64,000 nucleotides of DNA from Bradyrhizobium sp. 170. GTDB taxonomy: Bacteria > Pseudomonadota > Alphaproteobacteria > Rhizobiales > Xanthobacteraceae. Shown here piece by piece: positions 52,740 to 62,595 of the stretch (position 1 is its first letter; each line of letters begins with the position of its first letter). Location: assembly GCF_023101085.1 (NCBI RefSeq), contig NZ_CP064703.1, forward strand, positions 1,922,001 to 1,986,000. The letters run 5' to 3'. Below the pieces are notes generated by a model. That model did no database searches. It was not told the DNA's origin and saw only the letters and a program-made list of their open reading frames with translations. The position numbers and the translations under genes were made by a program.

Positions 52740-53368
52740 GCCAGCGGATCGTGGTGACCGGTACGGATACCGGAATCGGAAAAACGGTGTTTTCCGCGGG
52801 GCTCGCCGATCTCCTCGGCGCGAACTATTGGAAGCCGATTCAGGCGGGTCTCGACGGAGAGACCGACACCCAGGTCGCCGCAAGGCTGGGCAGTCTCTCA
52901 CCCGATCGCATCGTGCCGGAGCGCTACCGCCTTCGAACGCCCGCTTCGCCGCATCATTCCGCCGAAATTGAAGGAGTTCGCATAGACGTAGATGCGCTCG
53001 ATATTCCGGACGCCGGGGAGCGACCGCTAGTGATCGAGGGCGCCGGCGGGGTAATGGTGCCGCTGAGGGGCGCCACACTTTATGCTGACATCTTCGAGCG
53101 ATGGCAGCTTCCAGTCGTGCTTTGCGCAAGCACAGCGCTGGGTACGATCAATCACTCGCTGCTGTCGATAGAGGCTCTGCGAAAGCGCCAGATCGGCATT
53201 CTTGGGATTGCCTTCATTGGCGAAAGAAACTCGGAGAATGAGAGCGCAATTTGCGAGATCGGGCGGGTGCGTTGGTTGGGGCGATTGCCCTGGCTTTCTC
53301 CTCTCACGGCAGACGCGCTGCAGGCCGCGTTCAACGCCTCGTTCCGTGCTGACGATTTCCAGCCATGA
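52736..53368 (+). CDS. bioD: dethiobiotin synthetase
   Basis: A 210-residue ATP-dependent carboxylase with the P-loop [10 protein letters not shown] near the N-terminus and [12 protein letters not shown] in the middle. It closes the ureido ring of biotin. It overlaps bioF and bioA by 4 bases each. Confidence 0.95.
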   Translation: MSQRIVVTGTDTGIGKTVFSAGLADLLGANYWKPIQAGLDGETDTQVAARLGSLSPDRIVPERYRLRTPASPHHSAEIEGVRIDVDALDIPDAGERPLVIEGAGGVMVPLRGATLYADIFERWQLPVVLCASTALGTINHSLLSIEALRKRQIGILGIAFIGERNSENESAICEIGRVRWLGRLPWLSPLTADALQAAFNASFRADDFQP

Positions 53369-54651
53369 TGCCAAAGAAAAAGTCGCCGATCTGGCATCCG
53401 TTCACGCAACACGCGCTTCAAGACGAGATAACAAGGGTTGTGCGAGGTGATGGTGCTTATCTCCACACAGCCGATGGTCGCCGTATCATCGATGCAATCT
53501 CATCCTGGTGGGTCGTGACGCATGGACATTGCCATCCACACATCGTGAGCGCGATTCAGAAACAGGCAGAAAAGCTTAACCAGATTATCTTTGCCGGCCA
53601 TACCCACGAACCGGCTGAGGAGCTTGCTGCACAACTTTTGAAACTCGCTCCCCGCGGCCTCGACTATGTCTTTTTCTCCGACAGCGGCTCAGCCAGTGTG
53701 GAAGTCGCCTTAAAAATGGCACTCGGCTATTGGCACAATATCGGCAAACAGCGAATACGAATTGTCGTGATGCAACATTCCTACCACGGCGATACGGTCG
53801 GGGCGATGTCGGTCGGTGCTAGAGGTGTGTTCAACGCGGCGTACGGGCCTCTGCTGTTCGACGTTACCTCAATCCCGTTTCCCGCTAGAGGGCATGAACA
53901 GGCAACGCTCGATGCGCTCGAATCTGCATGTCGAAACGAAATGCCAGCCGCCTTTATTGTGGAGCCTCTGATATTGGGGGCGGGCGGGATGCTGATGTAC
54001 CCAGCCTGGGTGCTAAGAGAGATGAAGCGGATCTGCGAGGCCTCGGACGTCCTGTTCATTGCCGACGAGGTCATGACGGGCTGGGGCCGCACCGGAACAC
54101 TATTCGCTTGCGAGCAGGCCAATGTCACGCCCGATATTGCCTGCTACTCGAAAGGTCTCACGGGAGGGGCGCTTCCCCTTGCGGTGACACTCTGCCGCGC
54201 GGATATTTTCGACGCGCATTATTCCAAAGATCGTACGCGTACGTTCTTTCATTCGAGTTCATATACTGCAAATCCAGTGGCCTGCGCCGCCGCAAAGGCC
54301 AACCTGGATCTCTGGCAAGATCAGGAATGTCGCCAGCATGTGGCGTCGGTTGCCACAATGCAAGAACAGACAATTGAGCCATTCCGCGCCGACCCACGTT
54401 TCGAAAACGTCCGTCGGACAGGCACGATTACGGCACTCGATTTGACAGCAAAGGGAGCGGGCTATCTCGCGAGCATCGGTCCGAAGCTTCAGGCGTTTTT
54501 CAAGGACCGAAATCTACTGTTGCGGCCGCTCGGCAATACGATCTACGTTATGCCGCCGTATTGTGTCACGGCGGCCGATCTTGATGAAATCTATGGTGGC
54601 ATCAGGGATGCTGCCGATGCGCTAACTGGAAGGCACGCTTCGGTTGCGTAA
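53365..54651 (+). CDS. bioA: adenosylmethionine-8-amino-7-oxononanoate aminotransferase
   Basis: A 428-residue class III aminotransferase. WHPFTQHA at the N-terminus and [15 protein letters not shown] are typical BioA features. [14 protein letters not shown] and the PLP Lys of CYSKGLTGG complete the active site. It is the last gene of the operon. No bioZ, bioC or bioH follows, so the pimeloyl source is elsewhere. Confidence 0.95.
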   Translation: MMPKKKSPIWHPFTQHALQDEITRVVRGDGAYLHTADGRRIIDAISSWWVVTHGHCHPHIVSAIQKQAEKLNQIIFAGHTHEPAEELAAQLLKLAPRGLDYVFFSDSGSASVEVALKMALGYWHNIGKQRIRIVVMQHSYHGDTVGAMSVGARGVFNAAYGPLLFDVTSIPFPARGHEQATLDALESACRNEMPAAFIVEPLILGAGGMLMYPAWVLREMKRICEASDVLFIADEVMTGWGRTGTLFACEQANVTPDIACYSKGLTGGALPLAVTLCRADIFDAHYSKDRTRTFFHSSSYTANPVACAAAKANLDLWQDQECRQHVASVATMQEQTIEPFRADPRFENVRRTGTITALDLTAKGAGYLASIGPKLQAFFKDRNLLLRPLGNTIYVMPPYCVTAADLDEIYGGIRDAADALTGRHASVA

Positions 54652-55547
54652 CTCTCATGTGGAGTACGCCAACCCGATCCAAAGTCGCTCCTCATGACGA
54701 GTTTGCGGCTGGGAAGTTCGTAATTGATGAAGAGCAACTATCGGACCATCTCGATGTGTCTGTCTCTGATTTCTGAAAGGGTAGGTTTGTGTTTCCCCTT
54801 TTCTGCCATCTTTCTTAGGAAGCTCTCCACTGATGCGGGTCAATCGGTGGATCGGAATCCAAGATAAGGCACATTCGGAGGACGCCTCTCAGGCGAGATT
54901 TGACAGCTTGCGGGTTGTTCGTATCCTTCGTTCGCACGCGTGAACTCCCGGCGCTCTCGCTCCAAAGAGTTCCGAGATCTCGTGATTCCGGCTATACCGG
55001 CGCTCACCGACGCGCTGCTTCAGATATCCATGCCTATGGAAGTCGCCTCCGCAAGCCGATGGAGTTTGGAGATTCGGGACTGGCGACCTGTCGGCAAGCT
55101 TGGCCCGTTTTCTGAGGAATCCAAGAACCTCAGGTTGGCCTAGGCAGGCGACGAGCCAGTCCCAGCCCCATAGTGACCATGTATGTCAAGCAGAAGGCGC
55201 AAATGAGATTGTCGCGCTTTGACTGGGCAAAGGCAAGTTGGTGGCGCTGATGCTCCAAGCAAGGGTCGGTACATGCAACCGCTGGCTCGGCCAGTCGGAA
55301 TCCGTCAAAAGGGGTCACTCGAAAGCGGCATTTGAGCGTCGGTGCGAGGTTCATTGCATTAATCAAGATTGAAACGGCGTTACAGTCGGTAATCAATATT
55401 TCGTCAGCGGTGTTGACCCGGAACAAAATCCGCATGCCAGGAGACGGAGCACACCACGACCGACCATGCGCCCGATTGATAGCTCCGGAGATACAGCTCT
55501 CAAGCGAGCGTCCGGCGCATAGCAGATGCTTCAACCGGCCTAGCACG
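54652..55547. other. intergenic stretch after bioA, no gene recognised
   Basis: I see no intact gene, terminator hairpin or IS end. An ORF from 55332 joins the Crp/Fnr frame, but its first 70 codons lack similarity to that family. Confidence 0.4.
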
Positions 55548-56240
55548 GTGCGTCCTAATACGTGGTCCTTTGTCAAGAACGTAATCCTGAGGAGAATTTC
55601 TCGTCAAGACCTCGCGGCAATAGGGGAATTCCTTGAGCCGATCGTCCTGAAAGAACGCATGGTGCTGCAAGAGCCGAAAAGGCATCCTGATCATGTCTAT
55701 TTTATCGAGTCGGGCCTCGTCTCGCTAAGAATTGTCGCGTCGGGCAGCTTCCTCGAAACGGCGGTGATAGGACATCGGGGAGCGGTCGGCGCTTCGCTCC
55801 TTGTGGGAGCGCATCTTTCAACGCATCAATCTGTTGTGCTCTTTCCTGGAAGTGCGCACAGGATCCGTGTCGAAGATTTGTGTCGGGTGATGACCGAGTA
55901 TCCTGAAATCCGAAAACAGCTCTTTCAGTACGTTCAAGCGCTGACCTTGCATTGCGCTCACACCGGATTATGCGGGGTTCGGCACGATCGCGAAAAGCGG
56001 CTCGCGAGCTGGCTTTGTTTGGCCAGTGATGCTCTTGGCGCTCAGGTGCTTCCAGTCACCCATGACTGCCTTTCGTCTGCCTTGGGGCTGCGCCGCGCTG
56101 GGGTAACCGAGACCTTGACCCGATTCGAAAAACAAGGCTTGATTCGCAAGATGCGCGGCGTCTTGCAGATCGATGGACGCAAGGGCCTCGAGCAAACGGC
56201 ATGTGGGTGTTACAAACTAATTTCAGACGCTTATGCCTAG
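55548..56240 (+). CDS. Crp/Fnr-family regulator
   Basis: About 230 residues from a GTG at 55548: a cyclic-nucleotide-binding-like beta-roll (EPIVLKERMVLQEP, VYFIESGLVSLRIV, AVIGHRGAVGASLL) and a C-terminal winged HTH (SSALGLRRAGVTETLTRFEK). There is no N-terminal Cys cluster of Fnr/FixK2 type. The start is uncertain: ATG 55434 or 55332 are alternatives, none with a clear ribosome binding site. Target genes are unknown. Confidence 0.8.
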   Translation: MRPNTWSFVKNVILRRISRQDLAAIGEFLEPIVLKERMVLQEPKRHPDHVYFIESGLVSLRIVASGSFLETAVIGHRGAVGASLLVGAHLSTHQSVVLFPGSAHRIRVEDLCRVMTEYPEIRKQLFQYVQALTLHCAHTGLCGVRHDREKRLASWLCLASDALGAQVLPVTHDCLSSALGLRRAGVTETLTRFEKQGLIRKMRGVLQIDGRKGLEQTACGCYKLISDAYA

Positions 56241-56429
56241 TCGTGTCCGTGATTTCCAGCAAAACAGTGCCGGGGCTAGCAAAGTGCCCCCGGAATCAAT
56301 CGAAGTTGATTTAAGCGTCGAGTTGAGGGCGGCCAGCCGCTCCCGATCAGTTCCTTGCGCGTCGCCATGCTCAATCGCCTCATCATTGCCCCTGCGCTCA
56401 TCTGCGATTGGGGAGCAATTTACGTGAGG

Positions 56430-56745
56430 CAACAATTCCGCCGGGAATATTTCGGGCGACGCAATGCGGAAGGTTCTCGCATCCAGAGTGTCGCGCTACA
56501 CGATCTTGGGACGATCTTCAGGTGAGACGAGCTTCGAAACCAGAAGGTCTTCAAACTCCCGCCCGGGATCGTAAGGCTTAGCAGCACCGTCTCGCCGCGC
56601 AGGCACGTCCAGTAAACGGGGGGCGCGCGCAGTGAGCGGATGTTCATTGGGTAACACAACGAGAACACGCTCACTCCACAACAATATGGTTTTGCTGTCC
56701 AATAGGGGCAGCAATCCAGTGACGATCAGGATATCAAGCACGCCG
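56430..56745 (-). pseudogene. LysR regulator relic (effector domain)
   Basis: Two frames give LDILIVTGLLPLLDSKTILL, WSERVLVVLPNEHPLTARAP, then YDPGREFEDLLVSKLVSPED, a LysR substrate-binding domain. The N-terminal HTH is missing and at least two frameshifts are present. Confidence 0.7.
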
Positions 56746-56749
56746 TTGC

Positions 56750-57268
56750 AAAGGGCCCTTGTCAGACGCGTCCGTGATCGTTCAACGTCGCAAGTTCAAG
56801 TCGTGGAATTCGCTACATTTACTCGATTCTCGACGATTCACAGCGTCGAGGAGGAGGTGTCTGCGGCAGACGTCGTAATCGGTGCTGTGCTTATGCCCGG
56901 AGCGAGCACGCCGAAGCTAGTCAGCCGTAGAATGTTTAGCTCGATGCGCAAAGGCTACGTGATCGTGGATGTTGCTATCGATCAGGGGGCTGCTTCGAGA
57001 CGTCGCGTCCAACCACTCATGCTGATCCAACTTACGAGGTGGACGGCGTCATTCATTACTGCGTAGCTAATATGCCGGAGCTGTCCCGCTGACTTCAAGT
57101 CAGGCACTGAATAACGCCACGCTGCCCTTTGGTCTGGCTCTCGCCAACAAGGGTTTTTCCGCGGTGCTCGAAAATCCGCATCTGCGCGCAGGCCTCAATG
57201 TCTATCGGGGCCGCCTAACCTATAAGGCTGTAGCCGAGAGTCTCGGCCTGCCAATTTCACCGATCTAA
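56750..57268 (+). pseudogene. alanine dehydrogenase C-terminal relic
   Basis: [35 protein letters not shown], then in other frames [40 protein letters not shown] and [19 protein letters not shown]. These are consecutive parts of alanine dehydrogenase from the NAD domain to the C-terminus. Frameshifts and a missing N-terminus make it dead. Confidence 0.8.
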
Positions 57269-57322
57269 CAAGCTGCGGGCTGATCCCAGAGGTCCCCCAC
57301 AGGGACGTTTTCCTCCCTGACT

Positions 57323-57353
57323 TGGCCACTCCTTCGGAGTGGCCATTTTTTTT
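57323..57353 (+). terminator. rho-independent terminator
   Basis: A 10-bp stem TGGCCACTCC/GGAGTGGCCA with a TTC loop is followed by eight T. It lies about 55 bases after the end of the alanine dehydrogenase relic and is probably its old terminator. Confidence 0.9.
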
Positions 57354-57664
57354 GGAGGAATTTACACGTTACTGCAATCTGAAGCACTTGGAGCCCGAGG
57401 ATGAAGTCGAGCAGTTGTCCGGACGACGCACAGTTGCGTCTTGGCGATATGAAAGCTAGACCACCGGCTGAGATGTGCTGCGTTCGGTGGCGGGTACATT
57501 GGCCGACTCATTGGCAGCGGAGGCTCCATGTTGCAGCGAATCCTTTCGTAACTTGCTTCTGCGGGCGTCGTCTTCAGGCTCTGGGGAAGGCATCAACTGG
57601 CCGAGCCGCATGCACACCCTTCGCTTCAATCAGGAACGCGGATTTCTCGATTGCTAGAGCGCGA
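57354..57664. other. intergenic stretch, no gene recognised
   Basis: It lies between the terminator and the end of the MFS gene. The ORFs in it have no family resemblance. Confidence 0.4.
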
Positions 57665-59353
57665 CTATTGGCTGCCGCCGTGCTTGTAATGGTGGGGCAG
57701 AACTTCATTCGCGGCGTGGTCGGGCACGTCTTCCTTCCAGCGCACCGATCCGAATGGGCGCTCCAGCATCCGGCGGACACGCACGGGCCCAGGGCCGAGG
57801 TGGAAAGCAATCGCCTGCTGTTCAATCGCGCGCTCCGACCGCGTCGAGCGGTTGCGCTGGCGCAAGTAATCGAGCCATGTTGGGCAGTGATAGCGCTCGG
57901 TCCACAATTCGGGATCGGCGATGTCGCGCGCAATCGACCAGCCATAGGCGCCGTTGCGTTGACGGAACAGCTGTACGTCCTGCATCACATTGTGGAAGGC
58001 CCGCGCATTTTCCAGCGCAACTCGGTATTCGATCTCGACCACCAACGGCCCGCTGCGTCCGGTCAGCGCCAGCCGTACCTCGGGATCCGCAAGCACCTCG
58101 GCCTCTTCGCCCCGCGCACCGATGCGCGGAATAGGCAGCCAGAGCCCCAAAAGCGGCGAGACCAACATCAGAGCGGCAGAGACCAAGAGCGCAGTTTCGA
58201 CCCCGGCGGCATCGGTCAGATGGCCCCAGGCCCAGCTACCGATTGCAATCCCGCCTGAGCTCGCCGCTTGATAGGCTGCCAGCGAGCGCCCCGCTACCCA
58301 GCGCGGCGCAGACAGCTGCACGCCAATGTTGAACAGCGCCCACGCCATCATCCACACGGCCCCCGCGAGAACAAGCGCGGCGGCCGTCAATACTGGCTCG
58401 CCACTCAATGCCACTGCGGCAATCGCCCCGGCCATGGAAAGCGCGCAGGCGCGGATCGCGGCCTCACCATTCATGTGCTTGCGGACTTCAGTGACATTCA
58501 GCGCACCGATGACCGCGCCGAGACCAAAGGCGCTGAGCAGGATACCATAGGTCTGGGCATCGCCATGCAGGAGATCGCGCGCAACTAGCGGCATTAGGGC
58601 AATGATCGCGCCGCCGATCACACCGGTGACCATGGAACGAGTTAGAACAATCTTGATCGAGGGTGAATGGGCGATATAGCGCAGGCCCGAAACGATGGCA
58701 CGGTTGAGCTTCTCAGGCGGCAAACGCGAGGGTTCGGAAATGCGTTTCCACAGAAACAGCGCAAGCAATAGCGGCAGATAAAGCAGCGCGTTGAGCGCGA
58801 ACGCAGCCACTGCGCCGGCGGTCGCAACGACAATGCCGCCGATCGCCGGGCCCGCGCTACGCGCGATATTGTAGCTGATGCTGTTCAGCGTCACGGCCGC
58901 GGGAAGCGTTTCCAATGGCACCTGCTCACCGACCGAGGATTGCCAGGCCGGATCCATTAGCGCCGCGCCGATGCCGACTACGAAGCACAAAGCCAACAAC
59001 CAGTTTGGCGTGACTATGCCAAGCCAGGTGAACATCGCCAGTGCTGTCGCGCCGGCGAGCACGATACCAAGTGAGACCAGCGCCACGATGCGCCGGTCAT
59101 ACATGTCGGCAATGGCACCGGCCGGAATCGAGACCAGCATAACCGGCAGCATCAGCGCGGTCTGAACCATCGCGACCTTGTCAGCCGACTGTGTCATCTG
59201 CATCATAGCCCAAGCCGCGCCAACGCCCCGAATTAAGGCGCCAAGATTGGAGAGCAGGCTCGCCAGCCAGATGCGCCGGAAAGTGGTGTGGCGCAGTGGA
59301 GCGGTGATCCCATCGGCGGTGAATGTCCGTGGCTTGACCAAATCGTCGATCAT
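57665..59353 (-). CDS. MFS transporter (MFS_3 type) with C-terminal monooxygenase-like tail
   Basis: About 562 residues: 10-12 predicted membrane spans over residues 20-400, with MFS loop signatures around GAIADMYDRRIVAL, then a soluble tail of about 150 residues (VVEIEYRVALENARAFHNVM, RRNGAYGWSIARDI-type, LDYLRQRNRSTRSE). This matches large MFS_3 exporters with an antibiotic-biosynthesis-monooxygenase-like end. The start at 59353 has AGGAGCC upstream; the ORF extends to 59395. The substrate is unknown. Confidence 0.87.
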   Translation of the reverse strand: MIDDLVKPRTFTADGITAPLRHTTFRRIWLASLLSNLGALIRGVGAAWAMMQMTQSADKVAMVQTALMLPVMLVSIPAGAIADMYDRRIVALVSLGIVLAGATALAMFTWLGIVTPNWLLALCFVVGIGAALMDPAWQSSVGEQVPLETLPAAVTLNSISYNIARSAGPAIGGIVVATAGAVAAFALNALLYLPLLLALFLWKRISEPSRLPPEKLNRAIVSGLRYIAHSPSIKIVLTRSMVTGVIGGAIIALMPLVARDLLHGDAQTYGILLSAFGLGAVIGALNVTEVRKHMNGEAAIRACALSMAGAIAAVALSGEPVLTAAALVLAGAVWMMAWALFNIGVQLSAPRWVAGRSLAAYQAASSGGIAIGSWAWGHLTDAAGVETALLVSAALMLVSPLLGLWLPIPRIGARGEEAEVLADPEVRLALTGRSGPLVVEIEYRVALENARAFHNVMQDVQLFRQRNGAYGWSIARDIADPELWTERYHCPTWLDYLRQRNRSTRSERAIEQQAIAFHLGPGPVRVRRMLERPFGSVRWKEDVPDHAANEVLPHHYKHGGSQ

Positions 59354-59888
59354 CTCGGCTCCTGCCTCGCCTTCAAAGGCATGATTCTGGACCAAATCGA
59401 GGACGGTCCGGAAAACTTGGCCGCTAGCGCCTGACTAAGCGCTTTTTCACCCTCGTCTAACTTGCATATTTTGAATTCAAGGACTTCACGAGGCCCGCCG
59501 ACGGCCTGACGCATCCCTGTTGATCCGCAATCGCCTCTTCGCGCGCGCAACGCGGTATTGACTTCGAAATTACTGCCGCTGGCATAACGCGTGGACATGG
59601 CATGACGTCACGGCCGTTCAAGGCGAGGTCGCTAAATGATCGCTCTCAAACTGCCGAGTTCCTATGCTTTGAGTAGAGTCATCAGTGGATGGATGATGCA
59701 ACCGAATGAGACGCGATATTGGTGGCCTTGATCTCTTCTGAACATCGATCTGAAAAGAATCCTCAGCTCAAGTGCGTGCAGCATAGGATAGAGAAGGGAC
59801 GGTGAGGGGCTTTTTCTATGAGTGTTGGCTAAGAAAAAGTGCACAGTCACGAACCTACGGATCGAATCAGGCCGACGCCAGAGTTTGT
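59354..59888. other. intergenic stretch, no gene recognised
   Basis: It contains the promoter side of the MFS gene. The short ORFs have no recognisable product. Confidence 0.4.
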
Positions 59889-60365
59889 TTAATCCTCCGG
59901 CGGAGCTTCAATCGGAATAGCAAAGCTCACCTTCACGCGATCTACTATGACCATCGTCTTGAAGCCCTTAATGTTTGGGTTCTCATAGAAGAACCGTCGC
60001 GTGAACTGCTCATAATCCTCCATGCTATGCGCGGTAATGTACAGGACAAAGTCAGCGTCGCCAGTGACGTAGAATCCATTGACGACGTCAGCTGACGACT
60101 TGATGGCCTTCTTGAACCTGTCGATTATATCTGAACGCTCCCGCTCTAGGCTCACCAGCACGAGCATTTGAATAGATCTTCCTACCGCCTTTGGCGAAAC
60201 GATCGAGACATCAGCCTCGATGATGCCCTCGGTGCGGAGCCTCTTCAGTCGTCGTTGACATGCGGTAGCGGAAAGCCCCGCCATTTCGCCGATCACCTCG
60301 GAAGTTAGGCGGTTGTTCTTTTGCACGATCTCGAGGATGCGGGCGTCTGTTCGATCATAGGGCAT
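59889..60365 (-). CDS. Lrp/AsnC-family regulator 2
   Basis: A 158-residue Lrp-type protein: HTH (ILEIVQKNNRLTSEVIGEMA, GLSATACQRRLKRL) and RAM domain (GFYVTGDADFVLYITAHS). It is closely similar to the regulator at 19180-19656 except at the C-terminus (AIPIEAPPED). GGAG precedes the ATG. Divergent from the aminotransferase region, it likely controls amino-acid or polyamine catabolism there. Confidence 0.92.
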   Translation of the reverse strand: MPYDRTDARILEIVQKNNRLTSEVIGEMAGLSATACQRRLKRLRTEGIIEADVSIVSPKAVGRSIQMLVLVSLERERSDIIDRFKKAIKSSADVVNGFYVTGDADFVLYITAHSMEDYEQFTRRFFYENPNIKGFKTMVIVDRVKVSFAIPIEAPPED

Positions 60366-60589
60366 AATCGGCTCCAGCTTTCAGGTGAATCGCAGCGCCA
60401 AATGGCAGACCGGTGCAGGAAATCCTCCGAACCGCAGCACATACGACGCAAATATGTTCGCAACATCATTATCCTCAATGCATAGGCATTTCAACAAATG
60501 GCCGCTTCGGACTCGCAAATGATCTCCGAACCATTCGGCAGCCGATGGCAGGATCACAGCAAACGGCAAGCACGCTAGAAAGAAACTTC

Positions 60590-60900
60590 ATGAAAGCTGC
60601 GGTGCTCGCAGATGAGGCCGACGGCCTGCTGATCGCCAAGGAAGAGGCCTTTGGCGGGTTGCAGGATTCTTGCCGCATGACGATGAGAAGGAAGTCCCAG
60701 CGCGCTGCAACAATTTGGAACGGAGGCGCGGTGCCTATGTCTATACGTGCAAGCCCAATCGCACCATGCGACTCGCGGGCCGGCTTGAATGCGGCGTGGT
60801 GGCGGTCAATGCCCAGTTTACCGGCGCTATCGCTTTCAGCGAATGAAGACATTACAGCGTCGCTGAATGAAGGCTCGAAGCGCGGTTTCTCCGAATCCAG
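60590..60900 (+). pseudogene. aldehyde dehydrogenase relic
   Basis: VLADEADGLLIAKEEAFGG, then DDEKEV, and in other frames GAYVYTCKPNRTMRLAGRL and ECGVVAVNAQFTGAIAFSE. These are the C-terminal third of a succinate-semialdehyde-type dehydrogenase, with frameshifts. It lies directly before the aminotransferase gene. Confidence 0.75.
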
Positions 60901-60939
60901 AAGCCAAACATGTCCACGTTGCGATTGAGAGGGAGTGCC

Positions 60940-62343
60940 GTGACCACAAATATCGAAGAAATTAGCAAAAAGGACAGAAGCTCCGTTCTGCATCCTTTCA
61001 CGCATCTCAAGGATTTTGCGACCGGCAAGCTCGGGGAGCCAACGATCATCGAAACCGGTAAGGGTATCCGAATTCAGGACGCTCACGGTAATCAGCTGAT
61101 TGACGGTTTCGCCGGTATGTACTGCGTCAATGTTGGTTATGGGCGTACCGAAGTGGCTGAAGCAATCTCGCGGCAGGCTTATCGTCTCGCCTACTATCAC
61201 TGCTACGCAGCGCACACGACGGACGAGCTCGCGACCCTCTCCGATCGTCTCGTCAGGATGGCGCCAGGAAAGATGAGCAAAGTCTTCTACGGCATGTCCG
61301 GCTCGGATGCCAACGAGACGCAGGCAAAGCTCGTCTGGTACTATAACAACCTTCGAGGTGAGCCGAACAAGAAGAAGATCATCTCGCGCGAACGCGGCTA
61401 TCACGGCTGCAGCGTCGTTTCCGGTTCGATGACGGGTATGAGCTTTTACCACGACTACATGGATCTTCCGCTGCACCACGTTATGCGGACCGGTGTTCCG
61501 CATCACTATTGGGGCGCCAACCCTGAAGAAACCGAGCACGAATTCTCTGCACGTCGTGCGATTGAACTCGACCAACTCATCGAGCGCATCGGACCGGACA
61601 ATGTGGGCGCCTTCATCGCCGAACCGGTGCTCGGCACGGGCGGTATCACGCCGCCTCCGGAAGGATACTGGAAGGCAATCCAGGCTGTGCTCAAGAAGCA
61701 CGACGTTCTGCTGATCGCCGACGAGGTTATCACCGGCTTCGGCCGCACTGGGTCAATGTTCGGTTCTCAGCACTACGGAATCGAACCCGACCTGATCACG
61801 GTCGCCAAGGGCCTGACCTCCGGTTATTTCCCCCTTTCCGCCGCGATCATCGGCGAAAAGGTCTGCAAAGTCTTGGAAGACAGTTCTGACAGGGTTGGCC
61901 CATTTTCGCACGGCTACACTTATTCGGGTCACCCAATCGGCGCCGCTACGGCAAATGCCGTTCTCGACATCGTCGAGAAAGAGAACCTTCCTGGCAACGC
62001 CCGCGAAGTGGGTGCCTATTTCCAAGCTCAGCTCAAGACGAAGTTCGCGCAGCTGCCGATCGTTGGTGAAGTGCGCGGGGTCGGGTTGATGGGCGCTATC
62101 GAGTTCGTCAGCGACCGCGATAGCAAGAAGCGTTTCGATCCATCCCTCAAAGTTGGTGCTCGCGTTTCCAAGGCAGCCCGCGACCGCGGCCTAATCGCGC
62201 GCCCCATGCCCCATGGCGACATTCTCGGTTTCGCTCCGCCGCTCGTGACCACCAAGCCTGAAATCGATGAGATCATCTCTATCACCGAAAAAGCCATTCG
62301 CTCCGTCATGGACGAGCTCGTCCGTAGCGGTGAAAAGATCTAG
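60940..62343 (+). CDS. class III aminotransferase (omega-amino acid/diamine:pyruvate type)
   Basis: A 467-residue PLP enzyme. DGFAGMYCVNVGYG, RGYHGCSVVSGSMTG, IAEPVLGTGGITPPP, LLIADEVITGFGRTG and the PLP Lys of ITVAKGLTSGYFPLSA are visible. Related enzymes transaminate beta-alanine, putrescine, GABA or taurine with pyruvate. GTG 60940 with GAGAGGGAG upstream fits better than ATG 60910. The following aldehyde dehydrogenase would oxidise the semialdehyde product. Confidence 0.9.
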   Translation: MTTNIEEISKKDRSSVLHPFTHLKDFATGKLGEPTIIETGKGIRIQDAHGNQLIDGFAGMYCVNVGYGRTEVAEAISRQAYRLAYYHCYAAHTTDELATLSDRLVRMAPGKMSKVFYGMSGSDANETQAKLVWYYNNLRGEPNKKKIISRERGYHGCSVVSGSMTGMSFYHDYMDLPLHHVMRTGVPHHYWGANPEETEHEFSARRAIELDQLIERIGPDNVGAFIAEPVLGTGGITPPPEGYWKAIQAVLKKHDVLLIADEVITGFGRTGSMFGSQHYGIEPDLITVAKGLTSGYFPLSAAIIGEKVCKVLEDSSDRVGPFSHGYTYSGHPIGAATANAVLDIVEKENLPGNAREVGAYFQAQLKTKFAQLPIVGEVRGVGLMGAIEFVSDRDSKKRFDPSLKVGARVSKAARDRGLIARPMPHGDILGFAPPLVTTKPEIDEIISITEKAIRSVMDELVRSGEKI

Positions 62344-62595
62344 CGAATGGCGGCCGTAGGCCTTCGGCTGCGATCTCCCGGAGCCTACTGCCAACGATCT
62401 CCATTCGTTGCGATGGCGCTGTCTCTTTGGTTTGACATCGCGGGATGACATCGGTGTCGCGGGTACCACGATCCGGCCGAGGCTGACGCTGATGGTTGAG
62501 CCAAGTACCGGGACAGTGACCCTCAGACATGGACAAGCGGCAGGATAATCGTGGGCGTTCGTAAACAGTGGTCAACAGCAGGGCGGCGACGGACT
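62344..62595. other. gap between aminotransferase and aldehyde dehydrogenase genes
   Basis: No gene is recognised. The downstream gene could use an in-frame GTG at 62551. Confidence 0.4.

Noticed and set aside
60475..61701. 408-codon ORF on the - strand
   Set aside because: It is antisense to the aminotransferase and the dehydrogenase relic, and has no recognisable domain.
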